Below the pieces are notes generated by a model. That model saw only the letters and a program-made list of their open reading frames with translations. It ran no database searches and was not told the DNA's origin. The position numbers were made by a program, and so were the translations under genes. Positions 21,487-30,159 of a DNA stretch of 64,000 nt are shown in pieces. Source of the stretch: Tetramitus jugosus (Eukaryota > Heterolobosea > Eutetramitea > Acrasida > Vahlkampfiidae). Every line of letters starts with the position of its first letter. The stretch's first letter is position 1. The stretch covers positions 372,001 through 436,000 of the forward strand of contig OW569380.1 in assembly GCA_937625935.1 (NCBI GenBank), given 5' to 3'.

Positions 21487-23898
21487 TCATGCTTTATCAA
21501 GTGAAACATCATCTTCTTCTGGTTGAAGCATTATTGCATGATAGAGTGACAGTGGCCGCCTAAATGGAAGTTTGCTTGGCTCACAAGGAGCACAGAGAAA
21601 ACCAGATATCCAATTGCCCCAAAATCCTTGGCTAAAGCTCGCCTGTGGACCCTTCTTGCTCTTGATGTGTTCACTCGTTGTCTTTCCAGAGCTAATGAGA
21701 TAAAGATGGAAGCAGAAGAGAGTACCAACAAATGCAAGAAGAGCGATCGATATGAGTATAATACCAGCAGAGAAAATGGTTGCTATAATCTGCCAAACAA
21801 TACTACCAGTGATCTTGAATGGTTGTGTGGTGCCCAACTCGTAGCACGACCAAGCAATTTGAAACATGCAGATCAAAACTGCAAACACCAAACTGATCGT
21901 AGCGGAGCCCACAAAATGCATAAATGGTCTATAATTTCGCTTTCCTATACATGTGCCTGTCCACGGACAATGATGATCAAATCTCTCCACACAGTTATCA
22001 CATTGACTGCAGTGTGAGCTTCTTGGTGGCCTATAGAGCTTACACGTGTAGCAATAGCGCAAAAACACTGGTTTTCCACCAACAAACACACAAGTTGTCT
22101 CCTGAGGAAACTTTTCTTCCAATTCTTCCAAATCAGGTTCATCTCTCAAATTATTCTGAACAATGGATTTTCTAGGAACGATTCCTGGATCCATAGTAGC
22201 TGTAATGTACAATGTGCCTAGAACATAGACAACAGCTCCTATGGGGAACACGGTCATGATGATACCTGCTGCCAAATGGATCAAATAAAAGTATGATGTG
22301 ATAAATGTTACAAAGAGCAAGAAGACACCAACAATCAAAAGTGCCGTGAAACTCAATCTTCCCTTGTCAGCACCTAGCATGACTCTGCCTCCAAAGAGCA
22401 ATGTGGTCTTTGATGGCCACAATTGCAACAGCAAGTTCTTATCTTGGTGAGAGCACTGTGCGTGATCGTGATGGTGGTGATCATCATGATGATCATGGTG
22501 ATGATGGTCGTCATGATTTCCATCATACTCCATACATGGCTCACCCTTCCCCGTAGATGCATTTGGCGCCAGTGTATTTTGTCGGAGAAAATTTTCACCA
22601 CGGGCTGTGTTCAGGGCGGAAGAACCTGTAAACGTGTTATCAAAGCTCTCGTGATTTTCATCGCTCTTGGCGCACATACTCCGAACACTCATGGAAGTAG
22701 AGTGTCTTGCGCTGGTATTGAGCCTCACCATGGGAGGTGATGATGGAGAAACGGAATCAATGCGTTGCCGATGATGATCACCACCGCTTCCTCCATGGTC
22801 TCCATTCTTCCTCTTCTTTTGTTGTTGCTTCCTGGCATGGCTCGTCGGCACTTTTCCCAACAAAACTTTTTTACCCGTCAAAAAGCTTTTTTTCTGTTTT
22901 TTCTTCAATGCGTCATCGGAAGAAGAAGATGACGCAATGGGCTGCAAGGGATCCTCCGTATCAGCCGTCAATGTTAAATCCAAGTGTGCTGATGTTTCAT
23001 CATTGGAGAATACTGGTGTCGTAGTTGTTGTTCTCTGATCACCACTATCCATTACACTGGTAGCTGTCGATGTTCTTGTTCTTGTTGTTGTCGTTTGATT
23101 GCTGTACGTGTTTAGAGTCATTGTGTGATTGTTCGTATGATGGTCTGTTGAGCATCCATCTGTCATGACACCTCCTTGACTACTGTTACGGTGATTACTA
23201 CTACTACCACTACTACTAATACTACTCTTATTATTATTATTATTAGTATTAATATTACTACTATTATTGTTATTGTTATTATTGGTGATAGTAATGGATG
23301 ATGAATCATCAGTCATGTCTGAATGTAACAATTTTTGTTGTTGATTATTGTGCTCATTGACATCATCATCATCACCACCTTCATTATGATTGTTGTCATT
23401 ACTATTAATGTTGTTGTTGTTCATGTGTGGCACTAAGTGGTCATTCTCATTATCGTCATTATTGCAAGGTGAAAAAGTAGAGGGTGATGTGGACGATGAT
23501 GATGGTGTTGTTGTTGATGATGATTGAAACGTGTGTGGAGATGTGATTGTTTCAGTCATTACCGTTGCAGTTGATGTTTCATTTGCTTCACTTGTTATTG
23601 TCGTTGTTGTTGTTGTCATATTGGTTGTAGTCGTCGTATCATCAGTAGTACTCGTGGCACTCTTGTCAATGTTGTTGGTATTATTGTCTCTGTTGTCATC
23701 TTCATTGTTGTTGGGTGTCATTCTTGTTGTTGTTGTTGAGGATGGGTGATTCGTGTTCTCATGCGAATTTTGGGGTTTTTGATGTGTGTTGCTTTTTTTT
23801 TGTTGGAGCGCAGAGGGGAACCACTCAAGGTGTGACATTGTGGGCTGTTTTTTTTTGACGTTTCGTCGCGCACGCGGACAATTATTTCTGGGTGACAT
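21487..23898 (-). CDS. DHHC palmitoyltransferase (ERF2/ZDHHC9-14-18-like)
   Basis: An 803-residue protein S-acyltransferase that attaches fatty acids to cysteines of membrane proteins. The cysteine-rich domain (about residues 606-655) contains CYTCKLYRPPRSSHC, CDNCVERFDHHCPW and the catalytic DHHC at about 639-642, followed by GKRNYRPF; this wording is closest to the ERF2/ZDHHC9 group. Two membrane helices precede it (about 513-575) and two follow, the family topology. The N-terminal 450 residues are Thr/Asn/Ser low-complexity sequence. A striking His/Asp stretch (about 458-484) sits before the first helix. Catalytic residues look intact. Confidence 0.92.
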   Translation of the reverse strand: MSPRNNCPRARRNVKKKQPTMSHLEWFPSALQQKKSNTHQKPQNSHENTNHPSSTTTTRMTPNNNEDDNRDNNTNNIDKSATSTTDDTTTTTNMTTTTTTITSEANETSTATVMTETITSPHTFQSSSTTTPSSSSTSPSTFSPCNNDDNENDHLVPHMNNNNINSNDNNHNEGGDDDDVNEHNNQQQKLLHSDMTDDSSSITITNNNNNNNSSNINTNNNNNKSSISSSGSSSNHRNSSQGGVMTDGCSTDHHTNNHTMTLNTYSNQTTTTRTRTSTATSVMDSGDQRTTTTTPVFSNDETSAHLDLTLTADTEDPLQPIASSSSSDDALKKKQKKSFLTGKKVLLGKVPTSHARKQQQKKRKNGDHGGSGGDHHRQRIDSVSPSSPPMVRLNTSARHSTSMSVRSMCAKSDENHESFDNTFTGSSALNTARGENFLRQNTLAPNASTGKGEPCMEYDGNHDDHHHHDHHDDHHHHDHAQCSHQDKNLLLQLWPSKTTLLFGGRVMLGADKGRLSFTALLIVGVFLLFVTFITSYFYLIHLAAGIIMTVFPIGAVVYVLGTLYITATMDPGIVPRKSIVQNNLRDEPDLEELEEKFPQETTCVFVGGKPVFLRYCYTCKLYRPPRSSHCSQCDNCVERFDHHCPWTGTCIGKRNYRPFMHFVGSATISLVFAVLICMFQIAWSCYELGTTQPFKITGSIVWQIIATIFSAGIILISIALLAFVGTLFCFHLYLISSGKTTSEHIKSKKGPQASFSQGFWGNWISGFLCAPCEPSKLPFRRPLSLYHAIMLQPEEDDVSLDKA
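23205..23285 (-). repeat. Trinucleotide runs coding poly-Asn/Ser in the DHHC N-terminus
   Basis: Imperfect ATT/ACT triplets on the plus strand read as Asn and Ser runs on the coding strand. This is part of the disordered N-terminal region of the palmitoyltransferase. Confidence 0.8.
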
Positions 23899-24351
23899 CC
23901 AGTAGTGTGGGAAGATGGAGGGTCATTTTCATCTGGTGATCTATCTTATCTGTCTTATCCGTGTTGTCGCGTCATTTTTTGGACTTGCTTCTCTTGCTGG
24001 GATATTTGTTTCTTCTCTCGAAGTGACCTTTGTCTTTATTCGAACTGCCGTCAGGATAGTATGAACAGTTGTAGCTCATACTGTAGATTGCCGAACATAA
24101 CGACTCACCCCAAGAATAAATGTGCTTACTAGGTTGGTTGTTGGTTCAGTAGATATTATTCTCTCGTAATTTCCAGTCGCAACTACCAGCACGTGTATTC
24201 TTAACTATGGACTCTAAAACCCCTTCCTTGCTCACTCTAGAAGTCATCTTCCAACAATTCAACCTTTTTTACAATCTCAAGATCCTCCTCTTCTCCCAAG
24301 AATGTTTTTCAGCACCATTAAGTTGCTGTTGTAAATTAAATCACCACCAAA
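23899..24351. other. Intergenic, with an echo of the FANCI C-terminal sequence
   Basis: A stretch near 23975-24005 (TTTTTTGGACTTG...CTTGCTGGGAT) closely resembles 24699-24728, the antisense of the FANCI C-terminal codons. On the minus strand it reads SQQEKQVQK against SQQEEQVQK in FANCI, then stops. This suggests a small decayed duplication. The rest holds the DHHC promoter and nothing else I recognise. Confidence 0.4.
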
Positions 24352-24591
24352 ATGCAAAAACACCCAACCTGCGATCCCACAAGCACGCATATTGTCGCCT
24401 CCCCATCTAAAGGTTGTGGGCCAATTGTTGGGAGCATTTGCACCAACAGGAATATTATTATGCATCTGACGATAATGACAGGAGGGGATACTGTAATCGA
24501 ATCAGATGTATTCATTGAATGCCTAGAAGAGTTTACTGACGACGAAGATGATTGTAACTGTTCTGGAACTGAAGAAGAGGATTACCGTTGA
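24352..24591 (+). CDS. Possible small protein (79 aa), uncertain
   Basis: ATG at 24352 opens a 79-residue frame with a Cys-containing N-terminal half and a strongly acidic C-terminus (FTDDEDD, EEEDYR). An AATAAA at about 24624 follows the stop, and the acidic tail has codon composition like real genes here. No known domain is seen. Against it: short length, no clear promoter and no conserved motif. It would be convergent with FANCI. Confidence 0.3.
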   Translation: MQKHPTCDPTSTHIVASPSKGCGPIVGSICTNRNIIMHLTIMTGGDTVIESDVFIECLEEFTDDEDDCNCSGTEEEDYR

Positions 24592-24665
24592 GTCTATCGA
24601 GGTAGCACACCTCAATCGAAACTAATAAAACCGTCATGATGGAGTCGAATGGGGAATGGAATCTA

Positions 24666-27600
24666 CTATCTATGTTTCGTAATCTTTGATCGCTTTGTTT
24701 TTTGGACTTGTTCTTCTTGCTGGGATCCCTCTTCATTTTCAGACTCGCTTTCCTCAGCTTGTTTCCTCTTCCTCTTGACTGTTTTCTTCTTCTTTGTGGG
24801 TATGGTATCTTCTTCGCTTCCTCCTTCATCGTCGTCATTGTCTGAAATCTCACCCTTGTATTGGAACTGACGAGCTGGAGCTCTTTTGAAGTTTGCCAGA
24901 AGATTTTGACCACAACTCTTAGATAATTCTGACAGAACTTGGGTGTATTCTGTGATTCGATAGAATAGTTCAGGGATAGCCTTTCTGGCTCTTTCGAGTA
25001 GCAACTTATTATCAGAGGTCACACTGTCCAAATACTTCACTAAATGGTAAATGTTACTGACAGTGTGCGCAGCAGAGTCAGTCATCGTCACAAATTGATC
25101 GGACACATGTACCCTGGATGTATTGCTCTTTCTTTTGGAGAGCACAAACTGAGAGCAGTCGTGCAACAAACGAACAATTTGAACGCATACTACATTCACT
25201 TTCTCAAAGCAGGATAACTCTAACCGTGTTTGACAAGGATAATTAATGATGCCACAAAGTGAACAAATGACATGGCACAATTTTGACTCCATTGTAGCTA
25301 TCATCTCATGATAAAACTCACACTTCTCCTCATTGCTCTCATCTTGAGATAGAACAAGCTTTTTGTACTCCGCATGGAGCTCTTTCATCTTACCTAACTT
25401 CCAATTTAAATAAGCAATAAATTCACTCATACATTCCACGAGCACGAGAGCTACACTGTTTGCTGTGTTTTCATCAACAATACCATGAATCAATCTATGA
25501 GCATTGGCTCTCGTGACAAACTCTCCCATTTCACCCATGATGTCGTTCGATATCTGTTTTACATTCTCAAACTTGTTTGTCTTGCCACACACGCATATAT
25601 ACATCTGGACGACAGCCTTAACGAAATCAGTATGAGAACTTGTATTTTGTTGGCAAATGTGTTCACTCCAAGAAATCAATGATTGTGTTGACTCAACAGA
25701 GCTAACTCTAACAATCTCGGTACACAAGTTGACGAGAGGAGTTGCTTCATCCATTGCATCAACTTTGATAAAATCATCCACTTTGCGACAGATTTTATCT
25801 GTCACACTTTCGACAAGAGAGTCAAGCTGCTCTGCGTTCTGAGTATTGAATCGACTCTTCTTACCAGTCAAAGATGATTCAATGAAACTAAAGCATCTCT
25901 CTGTTCCGAACATGTTGAAAATCCGAACAACTTCAACAAAACACTCCATCGCATTGACTGTATGATTTTTCACCTTGCCCTTTTTCTTCTCATCACTCTT
26001 TCTTGTGCTTGCTGATGAGAATTTGGTTACAAAAGACATCAAGTTACGTCCAAGCATGTCCAACTCTTTTGCTCTGGAAACGATACTAGCAAGTCTCTTT
26101 GCTCCCATTATGTTAATCTCCTCTAATTGTTTCTTGCACAAATTGAAAACATAGGTTTGCAGCAAGTTAACATATGTCTCATCGATCTCCTCTTCTGAAT
26201 CATTATTTGCTTTCAAAATCATTCTCAATATGTTATTTGTCACTCTCAAACTCAAAAGAATGTTAAAGTCTTTTGTTTTCGCTGTTGTCTTTTGCTTTGA
26301 TTTTGCTTTGGTTGATGTTTTCTTTCCATCTTTCTTACTTGCTCCTTTCTTCATGATTTCCCTTAGATTATTGATCCTATTGATACATGTTTGAAGTGCA
26401 GAAGTCTTTCCATCATTTTCAACAATGTCTCCAGCCACAATTATCTCAATCAACACTTCGTTTAACCCAATCAAAAGAGATGCGATCATTTGATTGTGCC
26501 TACCTGAGTCTGAATCGCTCAAGTAGTCAGAAGAGGGAGTAAGGTCATGCGCTTCCGCCTCTTGCTCATGCATGGATCCCAATGCTTCACTATAGAAATC
26601 AAACAAAAGTTTTGTTCCAGCAGTTTCTTCTTGTCCATACAAGTGATACAATCGGAAAGAATATAGCAGCAATAATGGTAGTGGTTCCTTCAAATTGGCA
26701 TTGTTGTCAATGCACTTGTCAAGATGAGCTCCTTCTTTCTCGTTAATATACTCTTTCAAATGACCAACGAAAATTTTTGCAATTTCATCTCTTAACTCTA
26801 ATCGAGCAGTTGCAACCTTCACTAATCCTTCGTACAAACTGCTCCTAATAATAGGTTGTTGAGTGAGACAACGGCGAAGAACATTTAGTGTATCTGAATC
26901 TAAGTAATTGATATCTCTTGCCGTACTGCTGCTACCTACGGAGAGTGCAGACCCAGATCCAGCCTCCAAAATATGCAAAAATCCTTTCAATGCTATCAAT
27001 CTAGAATCTTGTTCTCTGCTGTGAAGTGCTTTTCGTAGTACCAATACTACACTATCTTGAAAATCAGGATTCGCCTTCACTAGTGGCCCAACTGCCTCAA
27101 AAAATGAAGAAGCAACAACGGGATCAAAGTACGAAAAGTAATCAATGGTTTCTTTGAAACGTCCTGTATGTTCTGCCAGTTGTCCTGGTCGATTTCGAAC
27201 CAGCAAATAAATTAACTCGGTATACTTATTTACATTTCCAACACCCGTCACAATATGATTGAAGGCGGTATCTATGATTTGACCTCGCGCTGCATGGGCA
27301 ATCTCGAATAATTTGGTCAGAATACCCATTCCCAATTGATGGCAATCCTCTGCAGAGTAATTCAGAGAGAATGTTAGTTTATGTTTGGTAACTCTCTTAC
27401 TATCCAACAAGAAAAATCCAAAATCACATATACTCTTCAAAATATGTTCTCGTCCCTTATCACTCCTCTGTATCGTTTCAATAATTAACAAGGATATATC
27501 CTTGTGTAAACTTTCATATTCATCCGTATCCTTATCATAAAAATATCTATAAATCAGTGAGTCCTTGTATGCTTGATCTATTCTTGACTTTAGTAACTTG

Positions 27601-28862
27601 TAAACATCGCTGGAAAATGCAGGCACCGTAGCAACAACAAACAGGAATGAAATGGAATAGGCACTGTACAGCGAATAATCGTCCTTCATAATCTTGATTA
27701 CCTCCTTGGCTAATCCATGATCCTGCTTCACAGCAAACTCAACAAACTGGAGAACCACACTTTCAGCTGATCTTAAATTATCAGATGATGCCTGAGCAGA
27801 CTGGACATCAATATCTATACGATTAAAATGATTGATAATACCAATGATAATCTCTCTGCGCTTGCCCTTGGACGACAACAGCAACAGTTGATAAATCAGT
27901 GGTGGTAGCTCCGAGACATGAATCTTTACCATTTCTTCAAAAATCTTTGAAACAACGAGATCAAATTCTGCTTCTCTCAGTGCAATCTCCTTCACGATCG
28001 ATGCAATTTTAATCGTACTGGCACATGTCCATCGAATCTTTGTACACAACTCTTGAATCACTCTGGCATGATAATCCTCTCCAGTCATACTACTTTCATC
28101 ATCGTCATCATCATCACTCCTATACCGCCGCTTGATCAAATTCTCTCCACTACACGTATAGATGATTGATAGACACTTTGGTAATAAATCAATAATTTCA
28201 CAAGCCTTCTCATTGGACTCATCCCTCAGTACATCAAATATAAAATGAGTCATTTCAATGACTTGTGACTCTGGTAGTCCATCCAACTCGTCCAATATGA
28301 AAATAATGTAATCATTGGTCGAACCAGAGAAATGTTCACTGTTGACGTGTCGTATCAGAGCTTCCAATAGAATTTTTCTCTGTTTTACAATCATTTTCCA
28401 TGCATCTTGCTGTTGTTGTTGTTGACCATTGTTATGATTGGTTGCATTATTGTTATTGTTGTTGTTGTGTTGAGAGCTCTGTTGTTGTGATGATAACTGT
28501 GAATTCTGTTGTTGTTGTTGTTGTTGTTGATAATAGTAGTCGAATCCTTTGACCAATGATTTGGCAAAATCAATGGGTTTTGTCGAGTGTTGTTCAATGA
28601 TTTGGGAGATGACATTTGGGCGATTCTTGTTGTTGGTCGACCTCATGAGTGGATTGATCGTGTTGGAAATGAATTGGTAGAGCTCTGCATAGTGAGCTGG
28701 ATCACGAGAGAGTTTGATGACTTGTTTCTCAATCTTATCGAGGGTCTCTTTATCGATTGTTGGTGTTGCTGACATGGTTGATCTGTTGTTGTTGATCTTG
28801 TTTTGTTGCACAAACACAAATCTCTCCTTGTTTTGTTCGAAGATTTGCAAGAACTCTTTCAT
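24666..28862 (-). CDS. FANCI: FANCI-like Fanconi anaemia / ID2-complex DNA repair protein
   Basis: A 1,398-residue all-helical protein in one exon. In animals FANCI pairs with FANCD2, and monoubiquitination of the pair drives interstrand cross-link repair. The block VLRKALHSREQDSRLIALKG (around K611) aligns with the human segment that holds the ubiquitinated Lys (K523 by recall), with the Arg-Lys kept. Near the C-terminus, IPELFYRITEYTQVLSELSK followed by LLANFKRAPARQFQYKGEI matches the FANCI end, then an acidic and Lys/Arg-rich tail that looks like a nuclear localisation signal. A Gln/Asn insertion lies near residues 110-155. The start at ATG 28862 is chosen because the frame upstream has only TTG. 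Length fits FANCI (about 1,330) rather than FANCD2 wording. Assigned by motif memory, not alignment. Confidence 0.8.
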   Translation of the reverse strand: MKEFLQIFEQNKERFVFVQQNKINNNRSTMSATPTIDKETLDKIEKQVIKLSRDPAHYAELYQFISNTINPLMRSTNNKNRPNVISQIIEQHSTKPIDFAKSLVKGFDYYYQQQQQQQQNSQLSSQQQSSQHNNNNNNNATNHNNGQQQQQQDAWKMIVKQRKILLEALIRHVNSEHFSGSTNDYIIFILDELDGLPESQVIEMTHFIFDVLRDESNEKACEIIDLLPKCLSIIYTCSGENLIKRRYRSDDDDDDESSMTGEDYHARVIQELCTKIRWTCASTIKIASIVKEIALREAEFDLVVSKIFEEMVKIHVSELPPLIYQLLLLSSKGKRREIIIGIINHFNRIDIDVQSAQASSDNLRSAESVVLQFVEFAVKQDHGLAKEVIKIMKDDYSLYSAYSISFLFVVATVPAFSSDVYKLLKSRIDQAYKDSLIYRYFYDKDTDEYESLHKDISLLIIETIQRSDKGREHILKSICDFGFFLLDSKRVTKHKLTFSLNYSAEDCHQLGMGILTKLFEIAHAARGQIIDTAFNHIVTGVGNVNKYTELIYLLVRNRPGQLAEHTGRFKETIDYFSYFDPVVASSFFEAVGPLVKANPDFQDSVVLVLRKALHSREQDSRLIALKGFLHILEAGSGSALSVGSSSTARDINYLDSDTLNVLRRCLTQQPIIRSSLYEGLVKVATARLELRDEIAKIFVGHLKEYINEKEGAHLDKCIDNNANLKEPLPLLLLYSFRLYHLYGQEETAGTKLLFDFYSEALGSMHEQEAEAHDLTPSSDYLSDSDSGRHNQMIASLLIGLNEVLIEIIVAGDIVENDGKTSALQTCINRINNLREIMKKGASKKDGKKTSTKAKSKQKTTAKTKDFNILLSLRVTNNILRMILKANNDSEEEIDETYVNLLQTYVFNLCKKQLEEINIMGAKRLASIVSRAKELDMLGRNLMSFVTKFSSASTRKSDEKKKGKVKNHTVNAMECFVEVVRIFNMFGTERCFSFIESSLTGKKSRFNTQNAEQLDSLVESVTDKICRKVDDFIKVDAMDEATPLVNLCTEIVRVSSVESTQSLISWSEHICQQNTSSHTDFVKAVVQMYICVCGKTNKFENVKQISNDIMGEMGEFVTRANAHRLIHGIVDENTANSVALVLVECMSEFIAYLNWKLGKMKELHAEYKKLVLSQDESNEEKCEFYHEMIATMESKLCHVICSLCGIINYPCQTRLELSCFEKVNVVCVQIVRLLHDCSQFVLSKRKSNTSRVHVSDQFVTMTDSAAHTVSNIYHLVKYLDSVTSDNKLLLERARKAIPELFYRITEYTQVLSELSKSCGQNLLANFKRAPARQFQYKGEISDNDDDEGGSEEDTIPTKKKKTVKRKRKQAEESESENEEGSQQEEQVQKTKRSKITKHR
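28505..28530 (-). repeat. CAA run coding poly-Gln in FANCI
   Basis: Nearly pure CAA units on the coding strand make a Gln run in the N-terminal helical region of FANCI. Probably a surface-loop expansion. Confidence 0.85.
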
Positions 28863-28907
28863 AAAAAAAATTGTTCGAGAACAAAGTGGAATTGGAATTG
28901 CCAAATC

Positions 28908-28919
28908 TTGGCGCCAAAA
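28908..28919 (-). promoter_or_regulatory. Palindromic E2F-like site upstream of FANCI
   Basis: On the FANCI strand the sequence TTTTGGCGCCAA begins 57 bp and ends 46 bp upstream of the ATG at 28862. It contains the E2F consensus TTTSSCGC and lies in the only 71 bp separating FANCI from the upstream TECR stop codon. S-phase control would suit a replication-coupled repair gene; binding is inferred. Confidence 0.5.
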
Positions 28920-28933
28920 TTGGTTTAATCTGC

Positions 28934-29926
28934 TTAGTACAAGAATGGAATGATAATCTTTCTGCTTCTTGGGTAGAGTTCCTTTCCGTCCTTACCGTTG
29001 AACTCCTTTCTGTAGTTGATGTGCTTCTTGATGGCCCAAACAAGCATTTGACCTCCACCGACCAAAGTGAACAAGAAGGAAGCAACAGTCATGGTCATCA
29101 AACTGAAGAAGAACCATTCAGAGATCTCAACAGTGTAGTTTGGACAGGAGACGAGATTGAACAAGAAACCCTTTGGAATTCTTCTGACAGTGGTGCCTCT
29201 TGGTCTCAAGTTGCTCAAAATAATGTGGCAGATCAAGTTGCAAATCATCATCAAAACAACCAAACCAGCAAAAATGTTGGTCCAGTTGTCACTTCCAGGA
29301 GCAACATACAATGGATGCAAAGTATAGTAAGCAATATAGTAGGCACAAGCAGTGTAGTATCCAGTGTTCTTGAAAATGTTCAACAATGGCATGTAACCGT
29401 TGCTAAACTTGTGAACGAAAATAGTCTCAAACTCTCTCTTCAAAAAATGGACGATAAATAACAACATGGCAACAGTTTGAGTATAGTTCAATGATGCATT
29501 CTTTGCATCATAAGAGCTATACAAATATGGTCTCAATGCATAAATGATTGGGAAGGCAGTCAATGGTCCAAAGTATTCGACCAAGAACACAGTACGATAA
29601 CCGACTTGTGGACCCAAATCCTTAAAAATAATCTTGTCACCATTCTTGACAAGAGTGTTCAATGGTACATCACCCTTGATCACAGCTCCTCTAGCTCCAT
29701 TTTCTATTAAAGTATAGATACTCTGATTAGTTACATTCTGATCTCAAGAATATGGTGAAGATGATGATGATGATGACATACCACCAACAAGGTAAAAAGC
29801 TTGACGTTCAACACCAGTTCTCTTCAAGTTCTTGTAAGCAACCTTCAAGTCATTCAAGGTGGCGTTATCTGCAATGTCAACGGTACCAATTTCCTTTCCA
29901 CGAACGGATGTAACTGTGAGCTTCAT
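28934..29926 (-). CDS. TECR: Very-long-chain enoyl-CoA reductase (TECR/TSC13-like), two exons
   Basis: The last enzyme of ER fatty-acid elongation, reducing trans-2-enoyl-CoA with NADPH. Exon 1 (29926 to about 29782) encodes the ubiquitin-like N-terminal part MKLTVTSVRG...; exon 2 encodes FKDLGPQVGYRTVF, EYFGPL and about five membrane helices, then the steroid 5-alpha-reductase-type C-terminus with NLRPRGTTVRRIPKG, SCPNYTVEISEW and a C-terminal Lys-rich tail. The intron is short; the donor is probably GTATGT at 29781 and the acceptor one of several AGs between 29705 and 29686. Phase favours an AG at 29695 or 29686, so one to four junction residues are uncertain. The gene is divergent from U1-70K. 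Confidence 0.85.
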
Positions 29927-30159
29927 TCTCTGTTTTGGATATTTTGTTGTTGTTTTTTTGATTCCAAAGCAGAGAACAATCGACGTGTGTGAAAAGCTTT
30001 TCCAGTGGATGAAGTCGCGATCTGCCACGATCCTTGATGCAACGTCTCATCGGAGCTGAAATTCTAAAGTCCGACCCGCCACCAGCACAAAAAAAAGCAC
30101 GAAAGCAAAATACTGTAGTAGAAGAAGACATACACGCAAAAAAGCTCACATAATCACAC

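Noticed and set aside
21240-21563. Plus-strand 107-residue frame
   Set aside because: It overlaps the C-terminal codons of the DHHC gene on the other strand, and no domain or gene-like composition is evident.
22562-22571. TTTGGCGCC motif inside the DHHC coding region
   Set aside because: Matches the E2F pattern but lies deep in coding sequence, so it is probably chance.
24207-24410. 67-residue plus-strand frame
   Set aside because: No domain, and no splice path to the acidic frame at 24352 could be found.
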